Source: Gemmatimonadaceae bacterium (lineage in GTDB: Bacteria; Latescibacterota; UBA2968; UBA8231). Taken from it: 31,599 nt of DNA. The position numbers and the translations under genes were made by a program. The notes under the pieces were generated by a model. That model ran no database searches. It was not told the DNA's origin and saw only the letters and a program-made list of their open reading frames with translations. Below, piece by piece: positions 1-8,181 of the stretch. How positions within the stretch are numbered: position 1 is the stretch's first letter; each line of letters starts with the position of its first letter. The stretch lies in contig PBSR01000219.1 in the NCBI GenBank assembly GCA_002726335.1, forward strand, positions 1 through 31,599. The letters are read 5' to 3'.

Positions 1-564
1 CTGCGCAATCTGCGGCTGACTCAACATGTGGGCGACTTCACGTTGCGTGAGCACCTGTCGGCTCTGCATCCGGACACCTTCGACAACGTTGTCATCCTGG
101 CTACCGACCTGCTCGACAATGGCGAGGAGTCCGATGCGCGCAGCGCGACAGGCTACCTGCTGTTGTCCAACATGCTCAAAGGCGAGGAGAAGCCGCCACG
201 TGTTCTGGTGGAGGTCCTCGAGGCCGACAACGCCAATCTTCTCGGAGGGGAGAGCGACCTGCTCGTCAGTCCTCTCGTCGTCAGCCACATGCTCGCCCAG
301 GTATCGCTGCGCCGTGAGCTGCGTGCCGTCTGCGACGAGCTCTTCGGGTCAGGGGGGGCAGAGATCGTCGTGCATCGGTCCGAACTCTACCTGGACGGAG
401 ACGCGCGGGTCTCGTTCACCCAGCTGCAGCGGCGCGCGCTCCTGCGTGGCGAGATCGCCCTGGGTGTGGCGACGTTGGCCGATGGTGTCCAGGTGAACCC
501 GCCGGTGGATCGAGTCTGGGAACGGGACGAGGTGCGTGACGTCATCGTACTGACGACGTCATGA
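1..564 (+). CDS. CASTOR/POLLUX-type ion channel, C-terminal part (partial)
   Basis: The reading frame is open from the first base and ends at TGA 562-564, so 187 C-terminal residues are visible and the start lies outside the window. The sequence follows the conserved C-terminal regulatory region of CASTOR/POLLUX/SYM8-like channels: GDFTLREHL, then LHPDTFDNVVILA, a stretch with VLVEVLEADNANLL, then SDLLVSPLVVSHMLAQVS, and near the end a RRALLRGEIALG block and VNPPVDR before a DVIVL terminus. In this family the region is an RCK-like, nucleotide- or ion-sensing cytoplasmic domain that gates a membrane pore; the pore itself would be upstream of the window. The BNR protein gene follows after 16 bases, so the two may be co-transcribed. 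Family assignment is from remembered consensus; ion selectivity cannot be told from this part. Confidence 0.8.
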   Translation: MRNLRLTQHVGDFTLREHLSALHPDTFDNVVILATDLLDNGEESDARSATGYLLLSNMLKGEEKPPRVLVEVLEADNANLLGGESDLLVSPLVVSHMLAQVSLRRELRAVCDELFGSGGAEIVVHRSELYLDGDARVSFTQLQRRALLRGEIALGVATLADGVQVNPPVDRVWERDEVRDVIVLTTS

Positions 565-580
565 GCGCCTTGTCCGACCA

Positions 581-1861
581 ATGGCAGGAACAGTGACAAC
601 GGAACCCATTCTGCTGTCCTCGGCCGGCTCGGACCGCGCCACAGCCTACAATTTCAGCAACAAAGTTCTGCGTCACCGTGACCACCTGCTGGTCAGCTGG
701 TTGGAGGCGCCGGCCACCAAGGGAGGGTCCACTCGCATCCAGCTGGGACTGTGCGACGCCAGCACCGGCCAGCTGAAGGAGACGCAGACGCTGGGCGAGG
801 GCATCGACAACCACTGTGGTGCCTCCATGCTGACCGATGCCGATGACCGGGTACATCTGTTCGTCGGTGCCCACCACGGCGACTTCCAGCATCGATGGTC
901 GGACGACCCGGCTGACGCGACTTCGTGGAGCACTCCCGAACCGATAACCGGATCACACAGCTATCCGGCGGTGTCAATGGATGCGGAGGGCACACTGCAT
1001 CTCGTCTACCGCGAGAGCTATCGTGGCCCGACAGAAACCTGGCAGCTGGAGTATGTGCGCAAGCCGGCTGGCGGCGACTGGTCGGCGCCCATGTTGCTGG
1101 CCAAATGCCCGGTCCCCGGATACAGCCACTTCATGCATTCGCTGTCCATCGGACCGACGGGGACGCTGCACGTGACACTGCAGTTTCACTACGCTGTCTC
1201 CGGGAGCGCCAGGCAGGGCAAGACGAAGATGGCGACGCACATACGCAGCGATGACGATGGCGATCACTGGACCAGCGAAGGACAGGCGTGCGCGCTGCCG
1301 GTGACGATCGAGAACGCACTGCCCTTCGCCAGCTGCATCGATGACGACGAAGCGTCGATTCGGATCGGTACGCATGTTGTGGACGCCGACGACCAGCCGT
1401 GGCTGTATTGCGCCATGTCGGAGAGTCCTCTTGGCGTCATGTGGCGGCGCACAGCGACCGGGTGGCAGTCCATCGGTCTGGACGCGGCGTTGCCCGATCT
1501 GAACTTCGCCTTTCAAGGGCGTTCGACGGCTACTTCGCGCGATGTCCAGGGGCACATACACCTGTTGATCAGCACACAGGCGGCCGGCGCCGGCGAGGGT
1601 TGGTACCATCCGGCCAACGAGCTGCATCACATCACCTTCACAGCGGATGGACACATCGAGGGGCACCAGCAACTGACGGCTGACGATCCTGCGAACGCCC
1701 GCTGGTTGCCCTCGATCGAGTACTGGGACTGGCAGAACGCGGCTGTCTCGTGCGCCGGCGGGCACTGGTTCACGTACACCAGCGGTTTGACTGCCGGCTG
1801 GATGGATGTGGCCGACTACGAGGACACTCTGTGTACACAGGTTTGGCTGGGACGACTCTGA
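581..1861 (+). CDS. BNR-repeat (BNR_4-like) beta-propeller protein
   Basis: This 426-residue protein starts at ATG 581 without a clear Shine-Dalgarno sequence, 16 bases after the channel gene. It has repeated sialidase-type (Asp-box-like) blades: patterns such as DGDHWTSEG, DATSWSTPEP, and recurrent phrases of the type 'DADDRVHLFVGAHHG', 'DAEGTLHLVYRES', 'GPTGTLHVTLQFHY', 'DVQGHIHLLIST', each marking a propeller strand. The whole length matches the BNR_4 family (BNR repeat-containing family member), found in proteins of bacteria that process polysaccharides. No signal peptide or membrane segment is seen, so it is predicted to be cytoplasmic as it stands. The substrate is unknown: the fold is shared by sialidases, rhamnogalacturonan and ulvan lyases and non-catalytic proteins. 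The methyltransferase ATG follows 13 bases after its stop. Confidence 0.75.
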   Translation: MAGTVTTEPILLSSAGSDRATAYNFSNKVLRHRDHLLVSWLEAPATKGGSTRIQLGLCDASTGQLKETQTLGEGIDNHCGASMLTDADDRVHLFVGAHHGDFQHRWSDDPADATSWSTPEPITGSHSYPAVSMDAEGTLHLVYRESYRGPTETWQLEYVRKPAGGDWSAPMLLAKCPVPGYSHFMHSLSIGPTGTLHVTLQFHYAVSGSARQGKTKMATHIRSDDDGDHWTSEGQACALPVTIENALPFASCIDDDEASIRIGTHVVDADDQPWLYCAMSESPLGVMWRRTATGWQSIGLDAALPDLNFAFQGRSTATSRDVQGHIHLLISTQAAGAGEGWYHPANELHHITFTADGHIEGHQQLTADDPANARWLPSIEYWDWQNAAVSCAGGHWFTYTSGLTAGWMDVADYEDTLCTQVWLGRL

Positions 1862-1874
1862 GTCCCTGAATGCC

Positions 1875-2519
1875 ATGAATATCGACGCGATTCAGCAAGC
1901 CTACGATATCGTGGCGCGGTCCTACGCCGAGCAGTTCGCCGACGAGTTGACACACAAGCCGCTCGACCGTGGCATGCTGCGAGAGTTCGCGTCCCTTGTC
2001 GGCAGTGCCGGCAAGGTGTGCGACATCGGCTGCGGACACGGGCGGACGACGGCGTTTCTGCAAGGTCTCGGAGTGGATGTGATCGGGATCGACCTGTCGA
2101 CGGCAATGCTGGAGGCAGCCAGGGACATGAACCCCGGCGTCTCGTTCCGGCTGGGGAATGCGTTGTCCCTCGACATGGCGGATGACTCCCTTGCAGGCAC
2201 TATCGCTTTCTACAGCATCGTTCACCTCACCAATGAGGACGTTGACCGATTTCTCTCCGAGGCGGCCCGTGTGCTGCAACCAGGGGGACTCCTCCTGCTG
2301 GCGTTCCATACGGGTAGCGATGAGGTGCACATCGACGAATTCCTCGGACACTCCGTATCGATGGATTTCCGATTCTTCGTCGTCGAGGACATCCAACGAA
2401 CTCTCGAGTCGTCGGGGTTCTGCAACATCGAGGCCACCGTGCGGGATCCGTACCCGGATGTGGAATATCCGAGCCGTCGGGCCTACGTGATGGCGCGAAC
2501 GCCATCGCACGATTTGTGA
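1875..2519 (+). CDS. class I SAM-dependent methyltransferase
   Basis: This 214-residue protein is a Methyltransf_11/25-type enzyme. The SAM-binding motif I VCDIGCGHGRT begins around residue 48 (Asp50), the acidic motif II is GIDLSTAMLEAA, and later come GNALSLDMADDSLAG (post motif) and ARVLQPGGLLLLAFHTG (motif IV-V). The frame is open further upstream (ATG at 1806) but that would overlap the BNR gene by 56 bases; the ATG at 1875 begins MNIDAIQQAYDIVARSYAE, the usual N-terminal helix for this family, so I chose it. The gene is probably translated from the same transcript as the BNR gene. Substrate unknown. The C-terminus (YPSRRAYVMAR) has the typical last strand of this fold. Confidence 0.85.
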   Translation: MNIDAIQQAYDIVARSYAEQFADELTHKPLDRGMLREFASLVGSAGKVCDIGCGHGRTTAFLQGLGVDVIGIDLSTAMLEAARDMNPGVSFRLGNALSLDMADDSLAGTIAFYSIVHLTNEDVDRFLSEAARVLQPGGLLLLAFHTGSDEVHIDEFLGHSVSMDFRFFVVEDIQRTLESSGFCNIEATVRDPYPDVEYPSRRAYVMARTPSHDL

Positions 2520-2536
2520 TACAGCACACAGCTTTG

Positions 2537-2608
2537 TAGCCTTTGCGGCTATACCATACTCGGTAGCTAGGGCTACCCGCCGTACGCCACCCCGAATCTG
2601 GCGTGCGG
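2537..2608. other. cluster of three short hairpins between genes
   Basis: The 116-base gap holds three adjacent inverted repeats: TAGCC/GGCTA (2537-2541 with 2547-2551), GGTAGC/GCTACC (2562-2567 with 2572-2577), and CCGTACGCCA/TGGCGTGCGG (2580-2589 with 2599-2608, one T-G mismatch). The first two share the core TAGC, so alternative pairings are possible. They could form a leader structure or terminator between the methyltransferase gene and the EF-hand gene; no T-tract follows. Confidence 0.4.
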
Positions 2609-2635
2609 TATTCTCATCCTTTCAGGGAGGCTTCC

Positions 2636-3232
2636 ATGTTGAGATTCACCCGCAGCTTGTTGCTCGCGACCTGTCTTGTCTGCGTCGGCGCCGTGGCCGG
2701 CATGGCCCAGATGGACGGTCCAGAGGGCGAACACGAAGGCCCGCCGATTCTGATTCTCGTACCGCCGCCGGATGCCGAGAAGCCGGAAGGCCTGGAGATG
2801 TCGGAAGATCCCGAGGAGTCTTTCCGCCAGCTCTTCGACGCCTTCTTCCAGATGATGGACCAGGACGGCAATGGCGAGCTCAACCATGACGAGATGGCCG
2901 GTTGGGTCCATCCGCCGCACAGGGATGGCGGCGAGGGAATGGGCGATGGCGACGGCATGGGTGACGGCGGAGACATGGGAGAGCATGTCCGTCATCTCGA
3001 AGAGGAGTTGCGCCGCGTCCACGAAGAGCAGCACCGGCGCCACATCGAGGAGTTGACCCATCACCGTGATCGCATCCGTGAGGAACTGGGCCACATGCGC
3101 GAGGAGCAGGCGCGTATGGCCGAGCATATGCGGCAGATGGAAGAGGATGCCCGCAGAACGGCCGAGGAGCTGGAGCGTGCCCTCTCAGAGCCGCCTCCGG
3201 GTGAGGGACCGCCTCCGGGTGACGAGGGCTAA
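2636..3232 (+). CDS. exported EF-hand / coiled-coil protein
   Basis: The protein has 198 residues from ATG 2636, chosen because AGGGAGG stands at about 2624-2630; the frame is open back to 2603 but no better start exists. Residues 1-25 form a Sec signal peptide (positive LRFTR, hydrophobic LLLATCLVCVGAVAG, cleavage near MAQ). A canonical EF-hand calcium loop DQDGNGELNHDE occupies residues 75-86, with all Asp/Asn/Glu ligands in place, preceded by an amphipathic helix (FRQLFDAFFQMM). A Gly/Asp/Met-rich linker follows, then a highly charged helix of about 70 residues rich in Glu, Arg and His with heptad character (coiled coil), and a proline-rich repeat PPPGEGPPPGDEG at the end. Function unknown; likely a periplasmic or surface calcium- or metal-binding protein. 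It appears to be a single-gene unit closed by the strong terminator downstream. Confidence 0.75.
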   Translation: MLRFTRSLLLATCLVCVGAVAGMAQMDGPEGEHEGPPILILVPPPDAEKPEGLEMSEDPEESFRQLFDAFFQMMDQDGNGELNHDEMAGWVHPPHRDGGEGMGDGDGMGDGGDMGEHVRHLEEELRRVHEEQHRRHIEELTHHRDRIREELGHMREEQARMAEHMRQMEEDARRTAEELERALSEPPPGEGPPPGDEG

Positions 3233-3262
3233 ACCAACAGACCTCGCCTAGTCTTGGTTTCG

Positions 3263-3295
3263 ATCGGGGAGTCCCGCGCTGCGGGACTCCCCGAT
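3263..3295 (+). terminator. strong rho-independent-like terminator hairpin
   Basis: A perfect 15-bp inverted repeat (ATCGGGGAGTCCCGC 3263-3277 and its complement 3281-3295) has a 3-base loop, 30 bases after the stop of the EF-hand gene. The downstream T-run is short (TCTGCGTTT), so it is less than ideal as an intrinsic terminator, but the stem is by far the most stable in the window. Confidence 0.8.
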
Positions 3296-3306
3296 TCTGC
3301 GTTTCA

Positions 3307-3360
3307 GGCAAGATCACGGCAGGACGGTTGACGACACGCGTCCGGGTAGGTGATCTTGCC
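3307..3360. promoter_or_regulatory. 11-bp inverted repeat upstream of the carbohydrate operon
   Basis: GGCAAGATCAC (3307-3317) is repeated exactly in inverted form as GTGATCTTGCC (3350-3360), 32 bases apart and 32 bases before the first operon gene at 3393. The arms are about five helical turns apart centre to centre (43 bases is close to four), which could suit a looped dimer-of-dimers operator, or an RNA stem in the leader. Function is inferred only from position and symmetry. Confidence 0.4.
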
Positions 3361-3392
3361 GGCATGGACTTGATCACGACAGCTGCCACATC

Positions 3393-4439
3393 GTGACACC
3401 AACACTGCCCTTCGACGCGGGAGCACAGCCCTGGCTGAGGGCTGCCGCGCATGGCGTCGCGTGGCTGGAGTCGCAGCTGAATGGCACAGGTCGTCTCCCG
3501 GCAGAGCTGCACGATCTGGGCTCGTATTACAAATGGCCCCTGGCGCTGGCGACACTCGGTCGCCTGGATCTGGCGAAGCAGCTGTTCGACACCCTCATCG
3601 ACAGCTTCCTGACAGCCGACGGCGACTTCCGCACCTCGGCAGAGAAGAGCGCCGACCCCCTCTACGGTCAGATCGCCGATACCTACACCAACACCTGGCC
3701 CCTCGTCGCGGCCCACGTTCTCGAGCGACCGGATGTAGGCGAGGCGGGTCTGGAATGCCTGCGCCGACGCCACGTGGTCGAGACCGGCGGCTATCTCACC
3801 GGCGCCCTCGGCCAGCATGACGACCGGCGCCAGGATATCGTCACCATCGCCGGCTGCGGCAACGCTCTGCTGGCGTGGGGACACCTCGACGAAGCGACGA
3901 CGGCTGGTGACGCCCTGTTGTCGGTTCTGGGTCAACAAGGGCCCGTGGACGGTCTGTTCCATCTCTACATCGACGGCAACGGCGAGCTGCTGCGCGGCGA
4001 CCTGGGGATTCCCGAGACTCTGGCCCGCATCGATCCGTCACAGCCCGGCCAGGCGTACGTGTACTGGGGCATGGCGGCAGTCTTTCTGGCGAGGCTGTTC
4101 GTCGTGTCCGGCGAGGCGCGTTTTCTCGATGGGGCACGAGAGACCTTCGCCCGCCACGACGCCTGCGGCGATGCCGTGTACGACGGTCTCGGATGCTGCA
4201 AGACGGGCTGGGCGGCGGCGACGTTGTACCGCATCACGGATGGACCGGCGTACCAGGATGTGGTGCACCGCGCCGCGGCAGAGCTGGTCCGCATCCAGGG
4301 GGCCGACGGCGACTGGTCACGGCCACAGCTGACGCCGATGCTGAACTGCGACTGCACCGGCGAACTGGTCTATCATCTGAGCCAGTACACACTCGAACTG
4401 GCCAGTGCCGGCGCCGATTCGACTCACATGAAAGCGTGA
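3393..4439 (+). CDS. alpha/alpha-toroid (six-hairpin glycosidase-like) protein
   Basis: This 348-residue protein begins with GTG 3393; the frame is closed by TGA at 3351-3353 and no other start lies between. No Shine-Dalgarno sequence is visible. Repeating helical hairpins fit an (alpha/alpha)n toroid as in six-hairpin glycosidases and terpene-cyclase-like proteins: SYYKWPLALATLGRLDLAKQ, then ADTYTNTWPLVAAHVL, TIAGCGNALLAWGHLDEA, QAYVYWGMAAVFLARLF, KTGWAAATLYRITDG, and a last hairpin with IQGADGDWSRP and TGELVYHLSQYTLEL. There is no signal peptide. It is the first gene of a tightly packed operon with two TIM-barrel proteins and a heparinase-like protein, so a role in uronic-acid or other glycan processing is plausible. 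No catalytic residues can be assigned and no precise family is recognised. Confidence 0.7.
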   Translation: MTPTLPFDAGAQPWLRAAAHGVAWLESQLNGTGRLPAELHDLGSYYKWPLALATLGRLDLAKQLFDTLIDSFLTADGDFRTSAEKSADPLYGQIADTYTNTWPLVAAHVLERPDVGEAGLECLRRRHVVETGGYLTGALGQHDDRRQDIVTIAGCGNALLAWGHLDEATTAGDALLSVLGQQGPVDGLFHLYIDGNGELLRGDLGIPETLARIDPSQPGQAYVYWGMAAVFLARLFVVSGEARFLDGARETFARHDACGDAVYDGLGCCKTGWAAATLYRITDGPAYQDVVHRAAAELVRIQGADGDWSRPQLTPMLNCDCTGELVYHLSQYTLELASAGADSTHMKA

Positions 4440-4442
4440 TGC

Positions 4443-6194
4443 ATGGATCGCGAAGACGAGTCCCTCTACCTGCTGGACATGAGCCGCTGCGAGCCGGCCG
4501 ACGCCATCGACACCGAGTTCGGTGAGGGCCGGTGGACGGCGGTGGACTACTCCATCACCGCCGGGGCCGGCAAGATGCTGTTCAGCGGTCCCGACACCAA
4601 GGCGCCGCCGGTGTGTCTGGACCCTGGGGTCCGAGGCTGGTACCACATCTACGTCGGCACGTATCGCCACCATCTGTTTCCCGCCTCGATGCTCCTGCTC
4701 AAACTCACGACAGACCGCGGGTATACCCGCGCGACCGTCGAGGATTTTCGCCGGGACAAGGACCTGGTCGCCGAAGACATGATCCTGGGACCGATGGATC
4801 TGGCCGAGGCCTACTGGAAGAGCGCTGATCTGTCCGGCGAGCAGATCATCTTCTATCGTCCCACGGTTGGTCTGGAGGCGGAGGCCACGGCCAACATCAC
4901 CTACCTCCGCCTGGTGCCCTTGTCGGCAACCGAGCAGCGGCGAGCCGAGAGCGGGCAGCGCGAAGATCACCGGCGCCTCATCGCCAACTATGACGGTGGA
5001 CAGAACAGCCAGTGGGCCTACGCCAGTGACGACGAGATGCGAGACGAGTTTCAGTCTCTCGCCGACAACGACGTCAAGGCCGTGCTGTGGGGGTGCGCCC
5101 GCTCTTTCGCGACGTACTACCCGTCTCGTGTAGCCTCCCGGGTCAAGTGGTCCTTCGGGCTCTCCGGAATCATGCGCCAGGGGCGACTGGCCATCGAGCG
5201 ACAGAACCGGCATGACTTTGATCCTCTGCGTTCGGCCGTGAAATGCGCCCGCGAAGCCGGCATCGGCATCATCCCCCAGGTGCGCATGACGGGTGAGCAG
5301 CTGCCGCCGAACCACCAGGACTACACCGGTCCGGGGGAGTTCCAGAAACAGCATCCGGAGTACCGGTGCCTCACGCCCGAGGGACATCAGACCCGCCATC
5401 TGAGCCAGGCCTTCGACGAAGTCCGGGCGATGTATGTCAGCATCTTCCGTGAGTGGGTGGAGGACTACGAGGCCGATGGCGTCTGCATCGTGTTCTGCAG
5501 GTCCTGGCCCTACGTGCTCTACGAGGAACCCGTACTGGAGTCGTTCCGCCAGACGCACGGTCTGGACATGCGCGACCTCGACAGATTCGATGAGCGCGTG
5601 CTCGCGCATCGGGCCAGCTTCCTCACACAGCTGCTGCGGGAGACCCGAGAGATGCTCGACGAGGTGGGGAAAAGGCGCGGCTGCCGGTTGCGTATGGCCC
5701 ACGTGATTCCCACCGAAGACCACAGTTCGGAGACCCCTCCCGATCTGGGGCCCCTTACGCCACTGCTGGTCCACGCCATGGATGTGCAGAGCTGGGTCGA
5801 GGAAGGGCTCGTCGACGATCTCGTCGTGCACATCCAGGACGTGGGCGACGCGGCGGGCAACGACGCGCGTGAGACCTTGCGACCCTACGTAGAGCTGGCG
5901 CAGGAAAGGACGACGGAAGTCTACGCCGACCTCTATCCGCGGCGACAGTCAGCAGACTCCATGCGGGTTCGAGCCATGGCCTGTTATGAAGCCGGTGTGG
6001 ACGGTCTGTGTTTCTGGGACTGCCAGAAGCGAACCCAGCGGCTCAGCGGCTGGGCGATGCACCGGCTGTTGGGACAGAGGGAAGAGTTGGCACAGATGAA
6101 ACCCTTCGCCGACACTCTGTTCCGACGGGAGCCGTTGGTCACCCTCGATGGCTTCGAGATTCAGAACGAGTACTGCCTGCCTTCCGATGGCTGA
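4443..6194 (+). CDS. GH10-like (GHL10/YngK-type) TIM-barrel protein, paralogue 1
   Basis: The 583-residue protein starts 3 bases after the preceding stop, implying translational coupling. Residues 1-160 look like a beta-rich accessory domain (GVRGWYHIYVG around Trp66, ending ITYLRLVPLSATE around Leu157). The rest resembles family-10-like glycoside hydrolases: AREAGIGIIPQVRM, a HPEYRCLTPEG turn, then VEDYEADGVCIVFCRSWP near residues 345-355, VQSWVEEGLVDDLVVHI, and EVYADLYPRR followed by YEAGVDGLCFWDCQ. The next gene encodes a paralogue with the same order of blocks. In most relatives that I remember, and in the paralogue, the fourth-strand motif reads DG-x-x-L-D-F-x-R; here the second Asp is Val350, so the enzyme may use another residue or be non-catalytic. 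No signal peptide. Substrate unknown. Confidence 0.75.
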   Translation: MDREDESLYLLDMSRCEPADAIDTEFGEGRWTAVDYSITAGAGKMLFSGPDTKAPPVCLDPGVRGWYHIYVGTYRHHLFPASMLLLKLTTDRGYTRATVEDFRRDKDLVAEDMILGPMDLAEAYWKSADLSGEQIIFYRPTVGLEAEATANITYLRLVPLSATEQRRAESGQREDHRRLIANYDGGQNSQWAYASDDEMRDEFQSLADNDVKAVLWGCARSFATYYPSRVASRVKWSFGLSGIMRQGRLAIERQNRHDFDPLRSAVKCAREAGIGIIPQVRMTGEQLPPNHQDYTGPGEFQKQHPEYRCLTPEGHQTRHLSQAFDEVRAMYVSIFREWVEDYEADGVCIVFCRSWPYVLYEEPVLESFRQTHGLDMRDLDRFDERVLAHRASFLTQLLRETREMLDEVGKRRGCRLRMAHVIPTEDHSSETPPDLGPLTPLLVHAMDVQSWVEEGLVDDLVVHIQDVGDAAGNDARETLRPYVELAQERTTEVYADLYPRRQSADSMRVRAMACYEAGVDGLCFWDCQKRTQRLSGWAMHRLLGQREELAQMKPFADTLFRREPLVTLDGFEIQNEYCLPSDG

Positions 6195-6224
6195 TCGCGA
6201 CCGGCCGCCGGAGGAGCCGGCCTG

Positions 6225-8150
6225 ATGACGGTCAGCGACAGACCCGACCGGTTTGTGGCGCTGACGGTCCCGCGGAGCGACCCCACGGTGGCCGAGTTCT
6301 CGCTGACGCTGGACGGTCCTTGGCGTCCGGCTACCGTCTACCCGGGCGGTTTCGTGGACGAATGGCGGGCCAACGAGCCGGCGGCGTGGAATCGTGCGGT
6401 TACGGAGGGCGTCGTTCCGGCCGGCGATCAGTGCATTCTGTGGAACTACTTCTTCGACGTGGATACGCCTGTGCCGCAGGCACATCTGCGTCTGCGTAGC
6501 CTGCGCACCAACACCACGATCCAAACGCACAGCATCGATCTGGCCGTCATCGGCGACGTCACCGTCATCGACAGGAGAAACGTCGTCGATCTGTGCCGGG
6601 GCCGCCTACCCTCCGGATGGTCCCTCGCATGCAGCCCTGTCAGCACCGGCGTGAAGAGCATCCACCGGGTCGTGACCACGCGGCAGGTAGCCGTCGACCG
6701 GGAGCAGCCCCGGACAGAGGTAGTAGATGCGGATCTCGCGCCTCTCCACATCGGCCTGAACACCCGGGGCTGGCAGCGGATCTACGTGGGCATGGAACCG
6801 TATTCGCCTTGTCGACTCTGGCTGACGAAGCAGGCCGTGTGGTACGAGATCCCGAACTATCTCGTCGACTCACCCAATACCAATGACAACATCAAGTCTG
6901 GCGAGGGAGACCGGCTGAAGCAGGAGTTCTATGTCGGCTGTGCCGACCTGACGCATCAGGACATCTGCATCAGCCCCGGTGGTGCCCGACGCTGGCGAGA
7001 CGTCTCCATCCGCTACATCAAGCTCGTACCCATGTCGGCGGCCGAAGTCGATCACCACAGGCAGGTCCGTGAACGGGCGAGAAACGAAGGCAGGACATTT
7101 GCCGCCTACATGGAGCCGTGCACGCCGGCCACACATGAGCCGCGGATCTCGACGATGCGGGACCACATCCGAAACCGTGTACGGCAGAACGTCCTGCGTG
7201 GATCGGACGAGGTGTTCGTGCACGCGATCCGAATCGGTTCCCGGGCCTGGTATCACAGTGATGTGGTCGATCGTCTCCTGGAGGGGCCGCAGGACGCAGC
7301 CAACGAACACGGCTGGCTGAATTTCATGCGTTGGATGCGACAGGGCGATCCGATGGCGGTGGCCATCCAAGAGGCGAGGCAGGCGGGCTTGAGAATTCTC
7401 ACCGACGTCGGCATGAACTCGACCTACAGCGGTGCCCACCTTCACTATGGAGTACTCACCGAGCGCTTCGCGGCACAACATCCGGAGTATCACTGTCCAG
7501 ACCTGAGGGGGCGCTTCGATTACCGTCTCGAGCCGGTCCGGGAGTACGCCGTCTCGATCGTGCGCGAACTCCTGCTCAAGTACGACACGGACGGCATCCA
7601 TCTGGATTTCGCCCGGTGGGGGAACCGCCAGGCGTACGACGTGCCGTCACTGGTGCTCGTGCTGGAGCAGATCGCCCGCATCAGAACGGAGGCGTCAGAA
7701 AAGTGGGACCATCCCGTCACTCTGTCGGCGCGCATACCCTTTGAGGAACTGGCCGCTACCGAGGCGGGTGAGCCGGTCTTCATTGAGGCCCTGTCGCAGT
7801 GGGCAGCGGCGGGCCTGCTGGACCGGTTCATGGTCTGTCTTCACGAGCCCGGGCGAAGCCGCCTGGCTGAAGAACCTTCTCTGCGCCACTATGCAGACGC
7901 GGTGCAGGGCACCGATGTGGAGTTCTGGCTGGACATGTACCAGGGAACGTGGCACACCGGCGGGGGGCCGGTGCGGGACCTGGAGATCGCCCGGAGTCTG
8001 GTGGCACAGGGCGTGGACGGCGGCGTCTTCTACTACATGGGGCATCGGGCTGTCGAGTGGGAGAGCATCAACTGGCAGATGAAACTGCTGGACGTGCCGG
8101 AGGCTGTGGTCGATCCCCATCACCCGCGTGCGACGCCGAGCCCGCAGTGA
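6225..8150 (+). CDS. GH10-like TIM-barrel protein, paralogue 2 with extra N-terminal domain
   Basis: The 641-residue protein starts at ATG 6225 after a good GGAGGAG at about 6210. It shares with its upstream neighbour the accessory block (TRGWQRIYVGM around Trp183, closing IRYIKLVPMSAAE around Leu267) and the barrel, but has about 130 further residues in front (beta-rich, LDGPWRPATVYPGG). Barrel landmarks are AREA-like QEARQAGLRILTDVG, QHPEYHCPDLRG, YDTDGIHLDFARWG (Asp456 to Arg464, with Asp461 where the paralogue has Val), VTLSARIPFEELA, VEFWLDMYQGTWH and VDGGVFYYMGHR. The DGIHLDF-x-R motif is typical of GHL10/family-10-like hydrolases and supports a retained acidic residue. No signal peptide is seen. 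Third gene of the operon, 30 bases from its neighbours on both sides. Confidence 0.75.
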   Translation: MTVSDRPDRFVALTVPRSDPTVAEFSLTLDGPWRPATVYPGGFVDEWRANEPAAWNRAVTEGVVPAGDQCILWNYFFDVDTPVPQAHLRLRSLRTNTTIQTHSIDLAVIGDVTVIDRRNVVDLCRGRLPSGWSLACSPVSTGVKSIHRVVTTRQVAVDREQPRTEVVDADLAPLHIGLNTRGWQRIYVGMEPYSPCRLWLTKQAVWYEIPNYLVDSPNTNDNIKSGEGDRLKQEFYVGCADLTHQDICISPGGARRWRDVSIRYIKLVPMSAAEVDHHRQVRERARNEGRTFAAYMEPCTPATHEPRISTMRDHIRNRVRQNVLRGSDEVFVHAIRIGSRAWYHSDVVDRLLEGPQDAANEHGWLNFMRWMRQGDPMAVAIQEARQAGLRILTDVGMNSTYSGAHLHYGVLTERFAAQHPEYHCPDLRGRFDYRLEPVREYAVSIVRELLLKYDTDGIHLDFARWGNRQAYDVPSLVLVLEQIARIRTEASEKWDHPVTLSARIPFEELAATEAGEPVFIEALSQWAAAGLLDRFMVCLHEPGRSRLAEEPSLRHYADAVQGTDVEFWLDMYQGTWHTGGGPVRDLEIARSLVAQGVDGGVFYYMGHRAVEWESINWQMKLLDVPEAVVDPHHPRATPSPQ

Positions 8151-8181
8151 GCGGACGATCAGCGATACCGGTGGGATCCAC

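Noticed and set aside
974..1876. 300-codon open frame on the - strand opposite the BNR gene
   Set aside because: Arg/Val-rich composition with no motif; it is a shadow of the BNR frame, whose repeats are clear.
2880..3962. 360-codon - strand frame running across the EF-hand gene, terminator and toroid gene
   Set aside because: It reads through a strong terminator hairpin and two well-supported genes, so it is not real.
4317..5831. 504-codon open frame on the - strand opposite the first TIM-barrel gene
   Set aside because: It mirrors a clear coding gene, shows no recognisable domain, and long antisense frames are expected at this GC content.
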